From Chryseobacterium oleae (lineage in GTDB: Bacteria > Bacteroidota > Bacteroidia > Flavobacteriales > Weeksellaceae): a stretch of DNA of 64,000 nucleotides. Numbering within the stretch: the stretch's first letter is position 1; every line of letters begins with the position of its first letter. The translations under genes were made by a program, and so were the position numbers. The notes beneath the pieces were generated by a model. The model was not told the DNA's origin. It saw only the letters and a program-made list of their open reading frames with translations, and did no database searches. Where the stretch lies: contig NZ_FOVD01000001.1 in assembly GCF_900115055.1 (NCBI RefSeq), positions 1,364,001-1,428,000 on the forward strand, written 5' to 3'. Positions 1-7,472 of the stretch are shown piece by piece.

Positions 1-553
1 CACATTTGCCATTCATACTGGAATCACCGGAAAGACTGTATTTTGTAATCTCTTTACCTTTCGCATCTACGGCTCTGATAAAGGCATTCTCGATCATTCC
101 GAAATGCTGGTTATTTTGTTTTCCCTGGTAAATGGTCACCAGGAATAATATTTTCTGATAGCTTTCATCCAGCTGGTCAAGTTTAACGATGATCTGCTCA
201 TCATCACCATCTCCGGCACCGGTTCTGTTGTCTCCGGTCAGCCATATATTTCCGCTTGGATGCTGCATGGAATTAAAGAAAACCACATCACCCTGATAGA
301 GCGCGATCTGTCTTCCGTCATTCGTCTGTACTGTTTTTCCAAGATTGGCTACTTTACCGTTTCCGTCTAAAAGAAATGCAACGGCATCAAGATCATATTC
401 CGCTTCTTTACTGAACAGTTTCCCAAAGAAACCGCCCTGCTTTCTTACATCCCATCCTAAACCGATCGTTACTTTTGAAAGATCGTAAACACTTTCTCCA
501 CGGTCATTTTTTCTTAAATCAATCGTTTGACCTTTCTGTAAATTAATTGCCAT
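1..553 (-). CDS. TerD-family stress protein (C-terminus cut by window edge)
   Basis: The reading frame begins MAINLQKGQTIDL and runs off the left edge, so about 184 residues are visible. It shows the TerD fold signature: the GLGWD turn, a DLDA calcium-ligand stretch and a GDGDDEQI acidic loop, followed by FLVTIYQ and FIRAVD. TerD proteins are cytoplasmic, bind calcium and are tied to tellurite and envelope stress, although their biochemical role is unsettled. Compared with its neighbour it carries a short insert (KQGGFFGKLFSKE) before DLDA. It lies about 30 bases downstream of the second terD gene on the same strand, so the two probably form an operon. The family call is firm; the role is inferred. 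Confidence 0.9.
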   Translation of the reverse strand, partial: MAINLQKGQTIDLRKNDRGESVYDLSKVTIGLGWDVRKQGGFFGKLFSKEAEYDLDAVAFLLDGNGKVANLGKTVQTNDGRQIALYQGDVVFFNSMQHPSGNIWLTGDNRTGAGDGDDEQIIVKLDQLDESYQKILFLVTIYQGKQNNQHFGMIENAFIRAVDAKGKEITKYSLSGDSSMNGKC

Positions 554-583
554 AGTTATCGTTTTGTGTATTTGAAAATATAA

Positions 584-1159
584 TTATTTAATGATCTGTC
601 CTTTGTAGTATTTCTCAAGGAAGAAAGCAAGGTCGGCTCTGTAGCCTATTCCTGAGGCTTCAAATTTCCAGCTTCCGTTTCTTTTGTACAGTCTTCCGAA
701 TTCTACACCGGTTTCGATGGAGAAATCCTCATCCAGTTCATATTTTGCGATCTCCTGGTTGGTGCTGTTATCCACAATTCTGATGTACGAATTTCTCACC
801 TGCCCGAAGTTCTGTTTCCTTCTTTCAAAATCTTCAATGGTAACCACAAAAAGTATTTCTTCCGCTTTCGGATCTACTTTTTCAAGATCTACAATAATCG
901 CCTCATCATCGTCCCCATCACTGTTTTTACCGCTTGGATCATCTCCTGTGTGAGTCAGTGCACCATCGGGAGACTGAAGGTTATTATAAAAAACAAAACA
1001 TTCCTCATTGATTAATTTTCTGTCGGAGTCAATCATGATGGCAGAAGCATCCAGATCGAAGTCGAGACCTGTCCCTTCATTCGGGTCCCAGCCCAGTCCT
1101 ATCGTCATTTTTGTAAGCCCTATATCGATCTTTTGTCCTTTCTGTAAATTAATTGCCAT
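584..1159 (-). CDS. TerD-family stress protein
   Basis: This 191-residue protein has the usual full TerD length. Visible features are the GLGWD turn near residue 21, LDFDLDAS at about 32-39, an acidic loop GDDPSGKNSDGDDDEAI at about 72-88 that supplies calcium ligands, and FVVTIED and YIRIVD strands. The first seven residues match those of the downstream TerD gene, indicating tandem duplication. TerD proteins occur in ter stress clusters; no TerC or TerB is visible here, but the cluster may continue to the left. The start is the first ATG after an AT-rich leader. The family is certain; participation in tellurite resistance is not shown by the sequence. Confidence 0.93.
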   Translation of the reverse strand: MAINLQKGQKIDIGLTKMTIGLGWDPNEGTGLDFDLDASAIMIDSDRKLINEECFVFYNNLQSPDGALTHTGDDPSGKNSDGDDDEAIIVDLEKVDPKAEEILFVVTIEDFERRKQNFGQVRNSYIRIVDNSTNQEIAKYELDEDFSIETGVEFGRLYKRNGSWKFEASGIGYRADLAFFLEKYYKGQIIK

Positions 1160-1347
1160 AGTGTTTTAGATTATTAATTATTTTTTGTTTAAGATAAATT
1201 TGATTTGTGAATTGACCAAATTTATTGATAAAAAAATAAATGGCATGCGATCACCAGGATAAATGTTTAATTTTAATAGGGTTTTAACATAAGATGTTAA
1301 CTTCAACAAATCGGCTATGTATTTTGATTTGATATGCGGAAAAATAG

Positions 1348-1376
1348 ACCTTATAGGTTTTGGAAACGTATAAGGT
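1348..1376. repeat. 29-base imperfect palindrome (hairpin)
   Basis: The arms ACCTTATA and TATAAGGT enclose a second pairing, GTTT with AAAC, around a TGG loop, with one mismatch between the two stems. It lies in the gap between the terD pair and the membrane protein gene. Its architecture (8 bp, mismatch, 4 bp, 3-base loop, 29 bases in all) is the same as that of the hairpin at 29902-29930, although the outer arms differ. Confidence 0.6.
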
Positions 1377-1401
1377 TGTTGGTGGTCGTAAAATCAACAT
1401 T

Positions 1402-1430
1402 AAAAAAGCCCGGCTAAAAAAACCGGACTT
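1402..1430 (-). terminator. Rho-independent terminator after the membrane protein gene
   Basis: On the minus strand AAGTCCGG pairs with CCGGGCTT across an A/T-rich loop, and the stem is followed by a run of T. It starts 25 bases after the stop codon of the panD/LPG_synthase_TM pair. Confidence 0.75.
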
Positions 1431-1454
1431 CTATAGATTAAAAAATTTCTACAA

Positions 1455-2537
1455 TTAATTTTTAAATTCCTGATCGGAAACTGCTTTTTCCCTTGCTTTA
1501 GCCAGCATCGGAATAGAGATCAGCCCCATGACCAGCATAATGGTGATTTGCAGCGGAAGTGAAATAAACGAATAGGTCAGTCCCATTTCGCCCCCTAATT
1601 CCGCACTTTTACCCATTGAAATAAAAAGAGCCATAAAACCGAACTTCATCGCCAGATTAAAAGCTCCGATCCCACCACTGGCAGGAATAATCATTCCCAA
1701 GGTGCCGACCACAATAATAAAGAAGCCATCTGCAATAGTAAAATTGGAAGTTTCAGGAAGTGCAAAGCATACTAAGTACGCTGCAAAGTAGTAAGAAATC
1801 CAGATTCCTAATGTATACAGGATGAATTTCCCTTTTTCTTTCAGCTTAAATATAGAAGTCAAGCCCTCAAGAATTCCTTTCCCAAAATTGATTACCTTTT
1901 CTTTTTTATATTTATAAAAAACTAGTAATCCTAGTATTATTAGTAATCCTATTGAAATCTTTAAGTAATTATAAAATGAATCAAAATCATTAATCCCTAT
2001 TTTCATCAATAATCTTTCAATATAGTTAGGGTCAAATTTATCTTTCTCCTCCTTTTGTTCAGTAACAAATTCATAGAATGAGATAATTGCATTAAACTTG
2101 AATATTACTGTTAATCCCAAGAAACCTACCATACATATAAGGTCTACCACTCTTTCCAGAATGATGGTTCCAAAAGACTTATCAACCGGTACTTTTTCCA
2201 CACCATATAAAGCGGTAGCTCTCGCCAGCTCACCACTTCTTGGGATGGTAAGATTCATCAGATACCCGAAAGATATAGACCACAGTGAGTTTGAATTTGA
2301 AATCCTGTGTCCCATGGGTTCCAGCATCAGGTTCCAGCGAACGGCTCTGAACCAGTAAGCCAGAATACCAAATACAGACGCAAAGAGTACCCAGAGATAG
2401 TTGGCTTTCGCCAAAGATGCTTTAATCACTTTAAAATCAAGACCTTTTAAGGCAAGCCATAAAAAAAAGCCTGCAAAAGCAAGCGATATTACTATTGTTA
2501 GTATTGATTTTAAAGGATTCTTTGATTTTTTATCCAT
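1455..2537 (-). CDS. Lysylphosphatidylglycerol synthase TM region / UPF0104 flippase-like membrane protein
   Basis: This 360-residue integral membrane protein has about eight hydrophobic helices and the family's conserved region YWFRAVRWNLMLEP (about residues 61-74), with a later PASGGIGAFN motif. Members of this family are the membrane half of MprF or stand-alone proteins thought to move lipids or glycolipids across the inner membrane. It has no catalytic aminoacyl-transferase domain. It follows panD on the same strand after a 3-base gap, so the two are co-transcribed, an arrangement that does not itself suggest a pathway link. A hairpin terminator follows. The family is sure; the substrate is unknown. 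Confidence 0.85.
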   Translation of the reverse strand: MDKKSKNPLKSILTIVISLAFAGFFLWLALKGLDFKVIKASLAKANYLWVLFASVFGILAYWFRAVRWNLMLEPMGHRISNSNSLWSISFGYLMNLTIPRSGELARATALYGVEKVPVDKSFGTIILERVVDLICMVGFLGLTVIFKFNAIISFYEFVTEQKEEKDKFDPNYIERLLMKIGINDFDSFYNYLKISIGLLIILGLLVFYKYKKEKVINFGKGILEGLTSIFKLKEKGKFILYTLGIWISYYFAAYLVCFALPETSNFTIADGFFIIVVGTLGMIIPASGGIGAFNLAMKFGFMALFISMGKSAELGGEMGLTYSFISLPLQITIMLVMGLISIPMLAKAREKAVSDQEFKN

Positions 2538-2540
2538 GGA

Positions 2541-2891
2541 TCAGGTTAGGAGATTTGTTTTTTCATCCGGGAAAACAATCTTCGGCTGGAAGACTTTAGC
2601 TTCTTCGGGTGTCATCTGCGCGTACGCAATGATAATAATGATATCATCACGTTGTACTTTTCTTGCGGCAGGCCCGTTCAGGCATACTTCTCCGGATTTT
2701 CTTTTCCCTTTGATAACGTAGGTATCAAAACGCTCTCCATTGTTCACATTGACGATATAGACCCTTTCTCCCACTACCAGACCGGCAGCTTCTATAAGAT
2801 CTTCGTCGATCGTTATACTCCCAATATAATTAAGGTCTGAGGCCGTAACCCTTACCCTATGGATCTTAGACTTGAAAACTTCTATTAACAT
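2541..2891 (-). CDS. panD: Aspartate 1-decarboxylase
   Basis: PanD converts L-aspartate to beta-alanine for pantothenate and coenzyme A synthesis. The 116-residue product matches the family length. The self-cleavage site that creates the pyruvoyl cofactor is visible as YIGSIT with Gly24-Ser25, followed by the conserved ID-E-L--AAG stretch; NNGERF and CLNGPAAR (about residues 70-76) are the other active-site segments. It is the first gene of a two-gene transcript with the UPF0104 membrane protein. A perfect TAAATTTG box ends four bases before the ATG, which predicts an almost leaderless message. Confidence 0.97.
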   Translation of the reverse strand: MLIEVFKSKIHRVRVTASDLNYIGSITIDEDLIEAAGLVVGERVYIVNVNNGERFDTYVIKGKRKSGEVCLNGPAARKVQRDDIIIIIAYAQMTPEEAKVFQPKIVFPDEKTNLLT

Positions 2892-2895
2892 ATTG

Positions 2896-2903
2896 CAAAT
2901 TTA
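2896..2903 (-). promoter_or_regulatory. -7 box TAAATTTG of panD, 4 bases before ATG
   Basis: The minus strand reads TAAATTTG-CAAT-ATG. It matches the Bacteroidota -7 consensus TAnnTTTG. Transcription usually starts only a few bases downstream of this box, so the start codon would lie at or next to +1. No TTG box is seen at the canonical distance. Confidence 0.55.
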
Positions 2904-3226
2904 TTAATAAAAATTAATAAATCCGCCTTTTGAAATCAATTTAAAACACCCACAAACCCAGCTATTTAATTTTATATTACACAAGTTTTCAAGTCTTTAA
3001 TTATAAATTATGCAAACATATCATTAAAAATATTAATAGTTTACACGAAATTCAGGATTTAATAAATGAAGGAAATAATATTAATTTTTTGCTAAAGTCA
3101 ATACTCATAAGCATTTGGCATGATTTTAGTGAGCCGTAACGTAGATTTTACGTGAAAAGTCAAATTATCATATTTTAACTGTTTTCACCGAAAAGCAAAA
3201 TTTTTTTATAACTTTTAATAAAATAA

Positions 3227-3256
3227 TTGCACAATTAGAAAATAGTATTATATTTG
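3227..3256 (+). promoter_or_regulatory. Promoter of the HU gene
   Basis: TTG at 3227-3229 and TATATTTG at 3249-3256 are separated by 19 bases, an exact fit to the Bacteroidota vegetative promoter. The predicted start near 3262 gives a leader of about 28 bases. The rest of the 399-base gap 2892-3290 is AT-rich and shows no other gene. Confidence 0.75.
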
Positions 3257-3290
3257 CTATAATTACGAACTAACTTTAATATTAAAAATT

Positions 3291-3581
3291 ATGAACAAGT
3301 CTGAATTAATCGACGCAATCGCAAAAGATGCAGGAATCACTAAAGTTGCAGCTAAAGCTGCTTTAGAATCATTCATTGGTAATGTAACTACTACTCTAAA
3401 GAAAAAAGACGGAAAAGTTTCTTTAGTAGGTTTCGGTACTTTCTCAGTAGCTGAGAGAGCTGCTAGACAAGGTATCAACCCTGCAACTAAAAAACCGATC
3501 AAAATTGCTGCTAAAAAAGTTGCTAAATTCAAAGCAGGAGCTGATTTATCTAATGCAGTTTCTGGTGCTAAGAAAAAATAA
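3291..3581 (+). CDS. HU-family DNA-binding protein
   Basis: HU is an abundant nucleoid protein that bends and compacts DNA as a dimer. The 96-residue product begins MNKSELIDAIAKDAG, has the helical dimerisation body, and shows the beta-arm motif as GFGTFSVAERAARQGINP with NPATKK at about residues 63-68. The C-terminal KKVAKFKAG ending is typical. Codon choice is strongly biased and the promoter is near-consensus, consistent with high expression. It stands alone between an AT-rich upstream gap and a terminator. Confidence 0.96.
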   Translation: MNKSELIDAIAKDAGITKVAAKAALESFIGNVTTTLKKKDGKVSLVGFGTFSVAERAARQGINPATKKPIKIAAKKVAKFKAGADLSNAVSGAKKK

Positions 3582-3604
3582 TCATTCAGATTAAAAAAAT
3601 TCAA

Positions 3605-3634
3605 GGGCCGTTTCTTAGGAAGCGGCTTTTTTTT
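3605..3634 (+). terminator. Terminator of the HU gene
   Basis: GCCGTTTC pairs with GAAGCGGC (one G-T pair) around TTAG and is followed by eight T residues, 24 bases after the stop codon. Confidence 0.85.
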
Positions 3635-3772
3635 GTGGGCATAGGTGGCTTCGAGGATCTCAGCCACCCAGAAATAGTGTCATCCATTAGTGGCAGAAAT
3701 TATTGACCAATTCTTTATGTTTTGTTATCATTTTAGGTTTTGGCTAAAGCCGCTGAAATGTATATAAATTGA

Positions 3773-3803
3773 AAGCGGGCTAAAGCCCGCTCCTATTGAA
3801 TAT
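3773..3803. repeat. GCGGGCTAAAGCCCGC repeat, copy 1
   Basis: The element AGCGGGCTAAAGCCCGCT (3774-3791) is an 8-bp-arm palindrome followed by CCTATTGAAT. A near copy lies 104 bases downstream, and a degenerate half copy (GGCTAAAGCCGCTGAA) lies just upstream near 3741. The 440-base gap 3582-4021 otherwise holds only the HU terminator and a TTCTAACTTCTAATC word. Confidence 0.75.
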
Positions 3804-3876
3804 TAATGATATCTCTCTTTTACAAATAGAAACTATATTCAACATTTCTTTACATTGAAAAGCCCCATATAAAAAA

Positions 3877-3908
3877 GAGCGGGCTAAAGCCCACTCCTAT
3901 TGAATTTT
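3877..3908. repeat. GCGGGCTAAAGCCC repeat, copy 2
   Basis: GAGCGGGCTAAAGCCCACT followed by CCTATTGAAT repeats copy 1 with one change that breaks the outer palindrome. Direct orientation and shared flanks mark this as a dispersed element rather than a terminator pair. Confidence 0.75.
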
Positions 3909-3989
3909 AAATGATACCTTTTTAGACATAGCGAATTAGACCCAATAGATGATAGAAAAGACCACAAAATTTCTATTTTCCGACATCCA

Positions 3990-4021
3990 CCTTCTAACTT
4001 CTAATCTCTAGCTTCTAATTC
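3990..4021. repeat. TTCTAACTTCTAATCTC word repeat
   Basis: CCTTCTAACTTCTAATCTC followed by TA occurs here directly beyond the pdxH stop codon and again at 56897-56930 after the glyoxylate regulator gene. Both copies abut the 3' end of a gene. Confidence 0.65.
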
Positions 4022-4663
4022 CTATGGCGCCAGTCGTGAAATCTTCCAATCCAGGTCCTTTAACTGATAAATAATCCTGTCGTGGAGACGGTTGGGTCTT
4101 CCCTGCCAGAATTCTATTTCGTAAGGTTTTGCGATATATCCGCCCCAGTTGACTGGTCTTGGTACTTCGCTGTTTTCGTATTGTTTTTCGAGTTCTTTTA
4201 ATTTTTCTTCCAGGTATTCTTTATTTGGAATTACATGGCTTTGCGGAGACACAGCAGCTCCCAGCTGGCTCCCTTTCGGTCTTGAATGGAAATATCCGTC
4301 ACTGAGGTTTTCAGCAATTTTTTCAAGATCAGCTTTGATAATGATCTGTCTTTCCAGATTGGGCCAGAAGAAATGAAGACACGCTTTGTGGTTGTTTTCT
4401 ATTGCTTTTCCCTTTTTGCTGTCGTAGTTGGTATAGAAAATAAAGCCTTCGTAAGTATATTCCTTAAGCAGCACCATTCTCGTCCTTGGACATCCGTCTT
4501 CTTCTAAAGTAGAAACCGCCATGGCATTGGCTTCAGAGACTGTCGGATTGTTACTGGCGTCCAAAAACCAGTCTCTAAACTGTTCAATGGGATTTTGTTT
4601 TATCTCACTTTCAATAAGTTGGGATTTCTCATACACTTTTCTTTTGTCGTGCAGGTTTTCCAT
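4022..4663 (-). CDS. pdxH: Pyridoxamine 5'-phosphate oxidase
   Basis: PdxH oxidises pyridoxamine or pyridoxine 5'-phosphate to pyridoxal phosphate with FMN. The 213-residue protein has the family length and motifs: PNAMAVSTL-type N-terminal strand (EANAMAVSTLEEDG), PRTRMVLLKEY for FMN binding, FYTNYDSKKGKAI, the SRPKGSQLGAAVSPQS segment, and the C-terminal WGGY--P--IEFWQGRPNRLHDR signature. It ends RLAP, as is usual. It is divergent from yqgE with only 24 bases between the two ATGs, so both promoters must overlap. Confidence 0.97.
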   Translation of the reverse strand: MENLHDKRKVYEKSQLIESEIKQNPIEQFRDWFLDASNNPTVSEANAMAVSTLEEDGCPRTRMVLLKEYTYEGFIFYTNYDSKKGKAIENNHKACLHFFWPNLERQIIIKADLEKIAENLSDGYFHSRPKGSQLGAAVSPQSHVIPNKEYLEEKLKELEKQYENSEVPRPVNWGGYIAKPYEIEFWQGRPNRLHDRIIYQLKDLDWKISRLAP

Positions 4664-4676
4664 AAATATTTTTTAT

Positions 4677-4684
4677 TAAATTTG
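4677..4684 (+). promoter_or_regulatory. -7 box TAAATTTG of yqgE, 3 bases before ATG
   Basis: The plus strand reads TAAATTTG-AGT-ATG. The box falls inside the 24-base gap between divergent pdxH and yqgE. With the usual box-to-start distance the mRNA would begin at or inside the start codon. Confidence 0.5.
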
Positions 4685-4687
4685 AGT

Positions 4688-5236
4688 ATGAATTACTCAT
4701 ACAAAGGTAAAATATTAATTTCCACCCCTGACATTTCCGGAGATATTTTTTCGAGATCCGTGGTGCTGATCGTTGAGCATAACGAAAGCGGCGCATTTGG
4801 GTTGATATTAAACAAAAAAAACAGCCAGATGAGTAGTAAGTTCAAAAACTTTTTTGACTTCAAAATAGAGGTCTATGACGGCGGGCCTGTAGAGAATGAT
4901 AAAGTCTTTTTTATCGTTAAAGAAAAGAAGGTAACCGAAATCTATTCTGAGATCAGCAAGGATTTCTATATCACGGAAGATATTGAAAGCATCATCAGTG
5001 CAGTTCTTAATAAGGAATTAAGCATTAATGATGTGAAAATCTTTTCCGGCTATTCAGGATGGGCTGCCGGACAGCTTGACGAGGAAGTTCAGAGAAAGCT
5101 TTGGACGGTGGTGGATGTCTACAATCTGGACTATACCCTTCCCAATGACCAAACGCTTTGGAAATCTATTATGCAGAATCTGGGCGGGGAATATCTGCTT
5201 TGGGCTAACTCTCCTGAAGATATTTCACTTAACTAA
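4688..5236 (+). CDS. YqgE/AlgH family protein
   Basis: The product is 182 residues from the ATG at 4688 (MNYSYKGKILISTPDISG). An in-frame ATG 93 bases upstream would place the start inside pdxH and adds sequence without family similarity. Family motifs visible are GKILISTPDISGDIFSRSVVLIVEHN, GAFGLILNK, GGPVENDKVFFI and the FSGYSGWAAGQLDEE signature. The fold is known but the function is not settled; AlgH/YqgE proteins have been linked to envelope and antioxidant regulation. In Bacteroidota this gene often sits near a class IV aminotransferase and a START-like gene, as it does here. Confidence 0.92.
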   Translation: MNYSYKGKILISTPDISGDIFSRSVVLIVEHNESGAFGLILNKKNSQMSSKFKNFFDFKIEVYDGGPVENDKVFFIVKEKKVTEIYSEISKDFYITEDIESIISAVLNKELSINDVKIFSGYSGWAAGQLDEEVQRKLWTVVDVYNLDYTLPNDQTLWKSIMQNLGGEYLLWANSPEDISLN

Positions 5237-5342
5237 CTGAATGTGTTTTTGATAGATGTGAAAACATTAACAAACTTTAAGATTATGTTAACCAATTTTA
5301 AAGAAAGAATTCACGTTATTTGAACAACCAAAAATCACTACC

Positions 5343-5924
5343 ATGAGAGGATTTAAACTACTTGCTTTATCAGCCTTTTCTGCTTCATTTCTATCATTTA
5401 CCCCAATTAACAAAAAATACATCGTTATCGATGCCGGACATGGCGGAAATGATACAGGATCTGTTTATGGGAACGTTTCTGAAAAAGAAATTACCATAAA
5501 TATCGCAAAAGAGATAAAAAAGTTCAATGAAAATCAGGATAAGTATGAAGTTATTCTCACCAGAGATTCTGATACTTACCCTACTCTTCAGGAAAGAACA
5601 GCCATGATCAATAAGCTGAATCCGGAGATCGTTATTTCTCTTCATATGAACAGCAACCCTGAAAAGGAAACTCCAAAACAGGGAACTGAGGTATATATTC
5701 AGAATACAGAAAATTCAAAAAAACTTGCTGAAAAAATTTCAAAGAAATTTGATGTTGCTAAAATCGAGGAACGCAATCTCCACATGCTGAGAGAGACGAA
5801 AGCACCTGCGGTTCTGGTAGAGCTTGGCTTTATGAATAATACCAAAGAAAGAGAGTATGTCACCAGTGAAAAGGGACAGAAAGAAATCGCACAAAAATTC
5901 ACAGATATCATCCGTGAATACTAA
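5343..5924 (+). CDS. N-acetylmuramoyl-L-alanine amidase (Amidase_3)
   Basis: This 193-residue exported amidase cleaves the amide bond between N-acetylmuramate and the peptide stem of peptidoglycan. Residues 1-20 form a signal sequence. The zinc ligands and catalytic glutamate are in place: DAGHGG (His), SEKEI (Glu), SLHMNSNP (His) and VELGFMNN (Glu). It lacks an SPOR or LysM domain, so it is a bare catalytic domain of minimal length. It follows yqgE on the same strand after 106 bases and ends at a strong terminator. Confidence 0.93.
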   Translation: MRGFKLLALSAFSASFLSFTPINKKYIVIDAGHGGNDTGSVYGNVSEKEITINIAKEIKKFNENQDKYEVILTRDSDTYPTLQERTAMINKLNPEIVISLHMNSNPEKETPKQGTEVYIQNTENSKKLAEKISKKFDVAKIEERNLHMLRETKAPAVLVELGFMNNTKEREYVTSEKGQKEIAQKFTDIIREY

Positions 5925-5956
5925 ATAAAGAAACAATTTCTGATCTATTCAGAATA

Positions 5957-5999
5957 AAACCCGGTAAAGGACTTGGGTACTTTGTTGTTTACCGGGTTT
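5957..5999. terminator. Bidirectional terminator between amidase and aminotransferase genes
   Basis: Twelve perfectly paired bases (AAACCCGGTAAA at 5957-5968 and TTTACCGGGTTT at 5988-5999) flank a 19-base loop between two convergent genes. Confidence 0.85.
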
Positions 6000-6005
6000 G
6001 TCAAT

Positions 6006-6818
6006 TTATTGAAAACTATTTTTCCAGCTTTCCACCATTTCTATAAAACGGGAGCTTTCAAACATTTTATTTCTTATTTTACCTACAGAAAATATGCCTT
6101 TCTCGTCGGAGATCATTAAAATCTCTTCGGCTTTTTGTGATTCAAAAGCAATAATTTCATGTTCCTGAATATCCGCAAGGTTATTTTTATGCAGGAAAGT
6201 GACGAAATTTTCCATCAGGGGAGAAATGTATGCACCTTCAGACTGCTTTGGAACTTTGATCACATTGCCTTCCAGAAACAAGAGATTTCCTGAAGTGGTA
6301 CGTGCAATTCTTTTATTGGGATTAAGCAGAATCACATCGTCCAGATCATTTTCCTCTGCATAAATGCCTCCGTAAATATTTTCCGGGGAGTGAACCCTGA
6401 TGTTGCTTAATAAATTATTGTTGACATTGATTTCCTTGGTAAGGTCCATTTCCAGAGGCCTCTGATGAACGGCAAGGACATCATCCGATTCCGTCACTTC
6501 ATAAAAATAGGACACTGAAGATTTTGAAACCGTTACAGCATCATTATTCCTGAAAACCTGAAAATTGATAATTCCGTTTTTAATTCCTTTACCAGCGATA
6601 ACATCTTTATGAAAAAGGGTCTGAAAAAACTCCAGCGTATAGGTAAGCGGAATGTTCATTCTCATCTTTCTCATGGAAGCCATCAGGAAGAAATAGCACT
6701 CTTCATCCATGATCAGTCCTCCGTTTCTTACGAAGAAAGAAACCTTCACTGCGTCGCCCAAAAGGAACGCTCTATTCTTTACATTTAATCCGTCTGATGT
6801 AAAATATTGATTTTCCAA
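6006..6818 (-). CDS. Class IV aminotransferase-fold protein, probably without PLP lysine
   Basis: The 270-residue product has the layout of PabC/IlvE-type fold IV enzymes: NRAFLLGDAV near residue 15, a two-domain length and ILLNPNKRIARTTSGNLLFLEGN at about 163-185. Compared with PabC (IKHLNRL) the matching stretch reads INVNNNL, so the PLP-binding lysine appears replaced by Asn131. The usual Glu before the SGNLLF segment is Arg/Thr, and GDG-FET is GDAVKVS. It is therefore likely a pseudo-enzyme or has a changed reaction. The start is TTG at 6818, since no ATG precedes the conserved region. It precedes, on the same strand, nothing closer than the convergent amidase gene. Confidence 0.75.
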   Translation of the reverse strand: MENQYFTSDGLNVKNRAFLLGDAVKVSFFVRNGGLIMDEECYFFLMASMRKMRMNIPLTYTLEFFQTLFHKDVIAGKGIKNGIINFQVFRNNDAVTVSKSSVSYFYEVTESDDVLAVHQRPLEMDLTKEINVNNNLLSNIRVHSPENIYGGIYAEENDLDDVILLNPNKRIARTTSGNLLFLEGNVIKVPKQSEGAYISPLMENFVTFLHKNNLADIQEHEIIAFESQKAEEILMISDEKGIFSVGKIRNKMFESSRFIEMVESWKNSFQ

Positions 6819-6895
6819 TTTTTGATGTGATTTATTTATAAAAAAATAATGAACGATAAATCGTTCATCAGTTTTACCATTTAATAGCGCCCGGC

Positions 6896-7282
6896 TTATG
6901 CCGCACCTAATTTTATTCTAAGGTTTTCTATCAGGTTTTCCCAGTACAATGCATTCTCTTCTTCAGAACCTTCTTCGCAGAAATCTGTAATATTCAGAGC
7001 CAGATCTTCTGTAATATCGTCTATTGTGATAGTCATTTCAAAGAAATTTTTAGTCCCCTCATCTTCTTCCCATCTGAAACGTACGAAACCTTCCGGCTTA
7101 TATCTAATCAAAGTGGCCTTTTCGGCAGGTCCTCCGCCCCAGCTAAAAAAGAAATCATCGCCTTTCTCTGTAACCTCATCCGCAAACCATTCAGATAACC
7201 CCTCCGCTGTTGCCAGATATTCGTATAAAATCTCTGATAAACAATGCATTGGAAATTCGTAATGGACTTTATGTTTCGCCAT
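6896..7282 (-). CDS. START-like (AHSA1/SRPBCC) domain protein
   Basis: The product is 128 residues from the ATG at 7282 (MAKHKVHYEFPMHC). An upstream non-ATG extension of 21 residues lacks similarity to the fold. Motifs are LYEYLATAEGLSEWFADEV, the FFSWGGGPAEKATL hairpin and VRFRWEEDEGTKNFFEMTI, typical of helix-grip proteins that bind small hydrophobic ligands. It lies 77 bases upstream of the degenerate class IV aminotransferase on the same strand, so the two are probably co-transcribed. The substrate is unknown. Confidence 0.85.
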   Translation of the reverse strand: MAKHKVHYEFPMHCLSEILYEYLATAEGLSEWFADEVTEKGDDFFFSWGGGPAEKATLIRYKPEGFVRFRWEEDEGTKNFFEMTITIDDITEDLALNITDFCEEGSEEENALYWENLIENLRIKLGAA

Positions 7283-7437
7283 ATAATCTTTGTTTTTATC
7301 GTCCCGCAATATATAAATTAATTTTTTTATTACACAAAAAAGCAATTACTTTTTTAAAGAATCTTCATGATATTTATCACTGGTTTTAAAACGCTATTGA
7401 ATATGATTTTCAGCATAAAAAATGCCATGTGATGCAT

Positions 7438-7463
7438 AAAAAAATCTCTCCGGTGTGGAGAGA
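7438..7463 (-). terminator. Terminator of the class III aminotransferase gene
   Basis: On the minus strand TCTCTCC pairs with GGAGAGA over a 5-base loop, then a T run follows. It begins 10 bases after the stop codon. Confidence 0.85.
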
Positions 7464-7472
7464 CTGTATCAT

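Noticed and set aside
3263..3667. Minus-strand frame of 134 codons over the HU gene
   Set aside because: It is a shadow of the strongly biased HU coding frame and spans the HU terminator.
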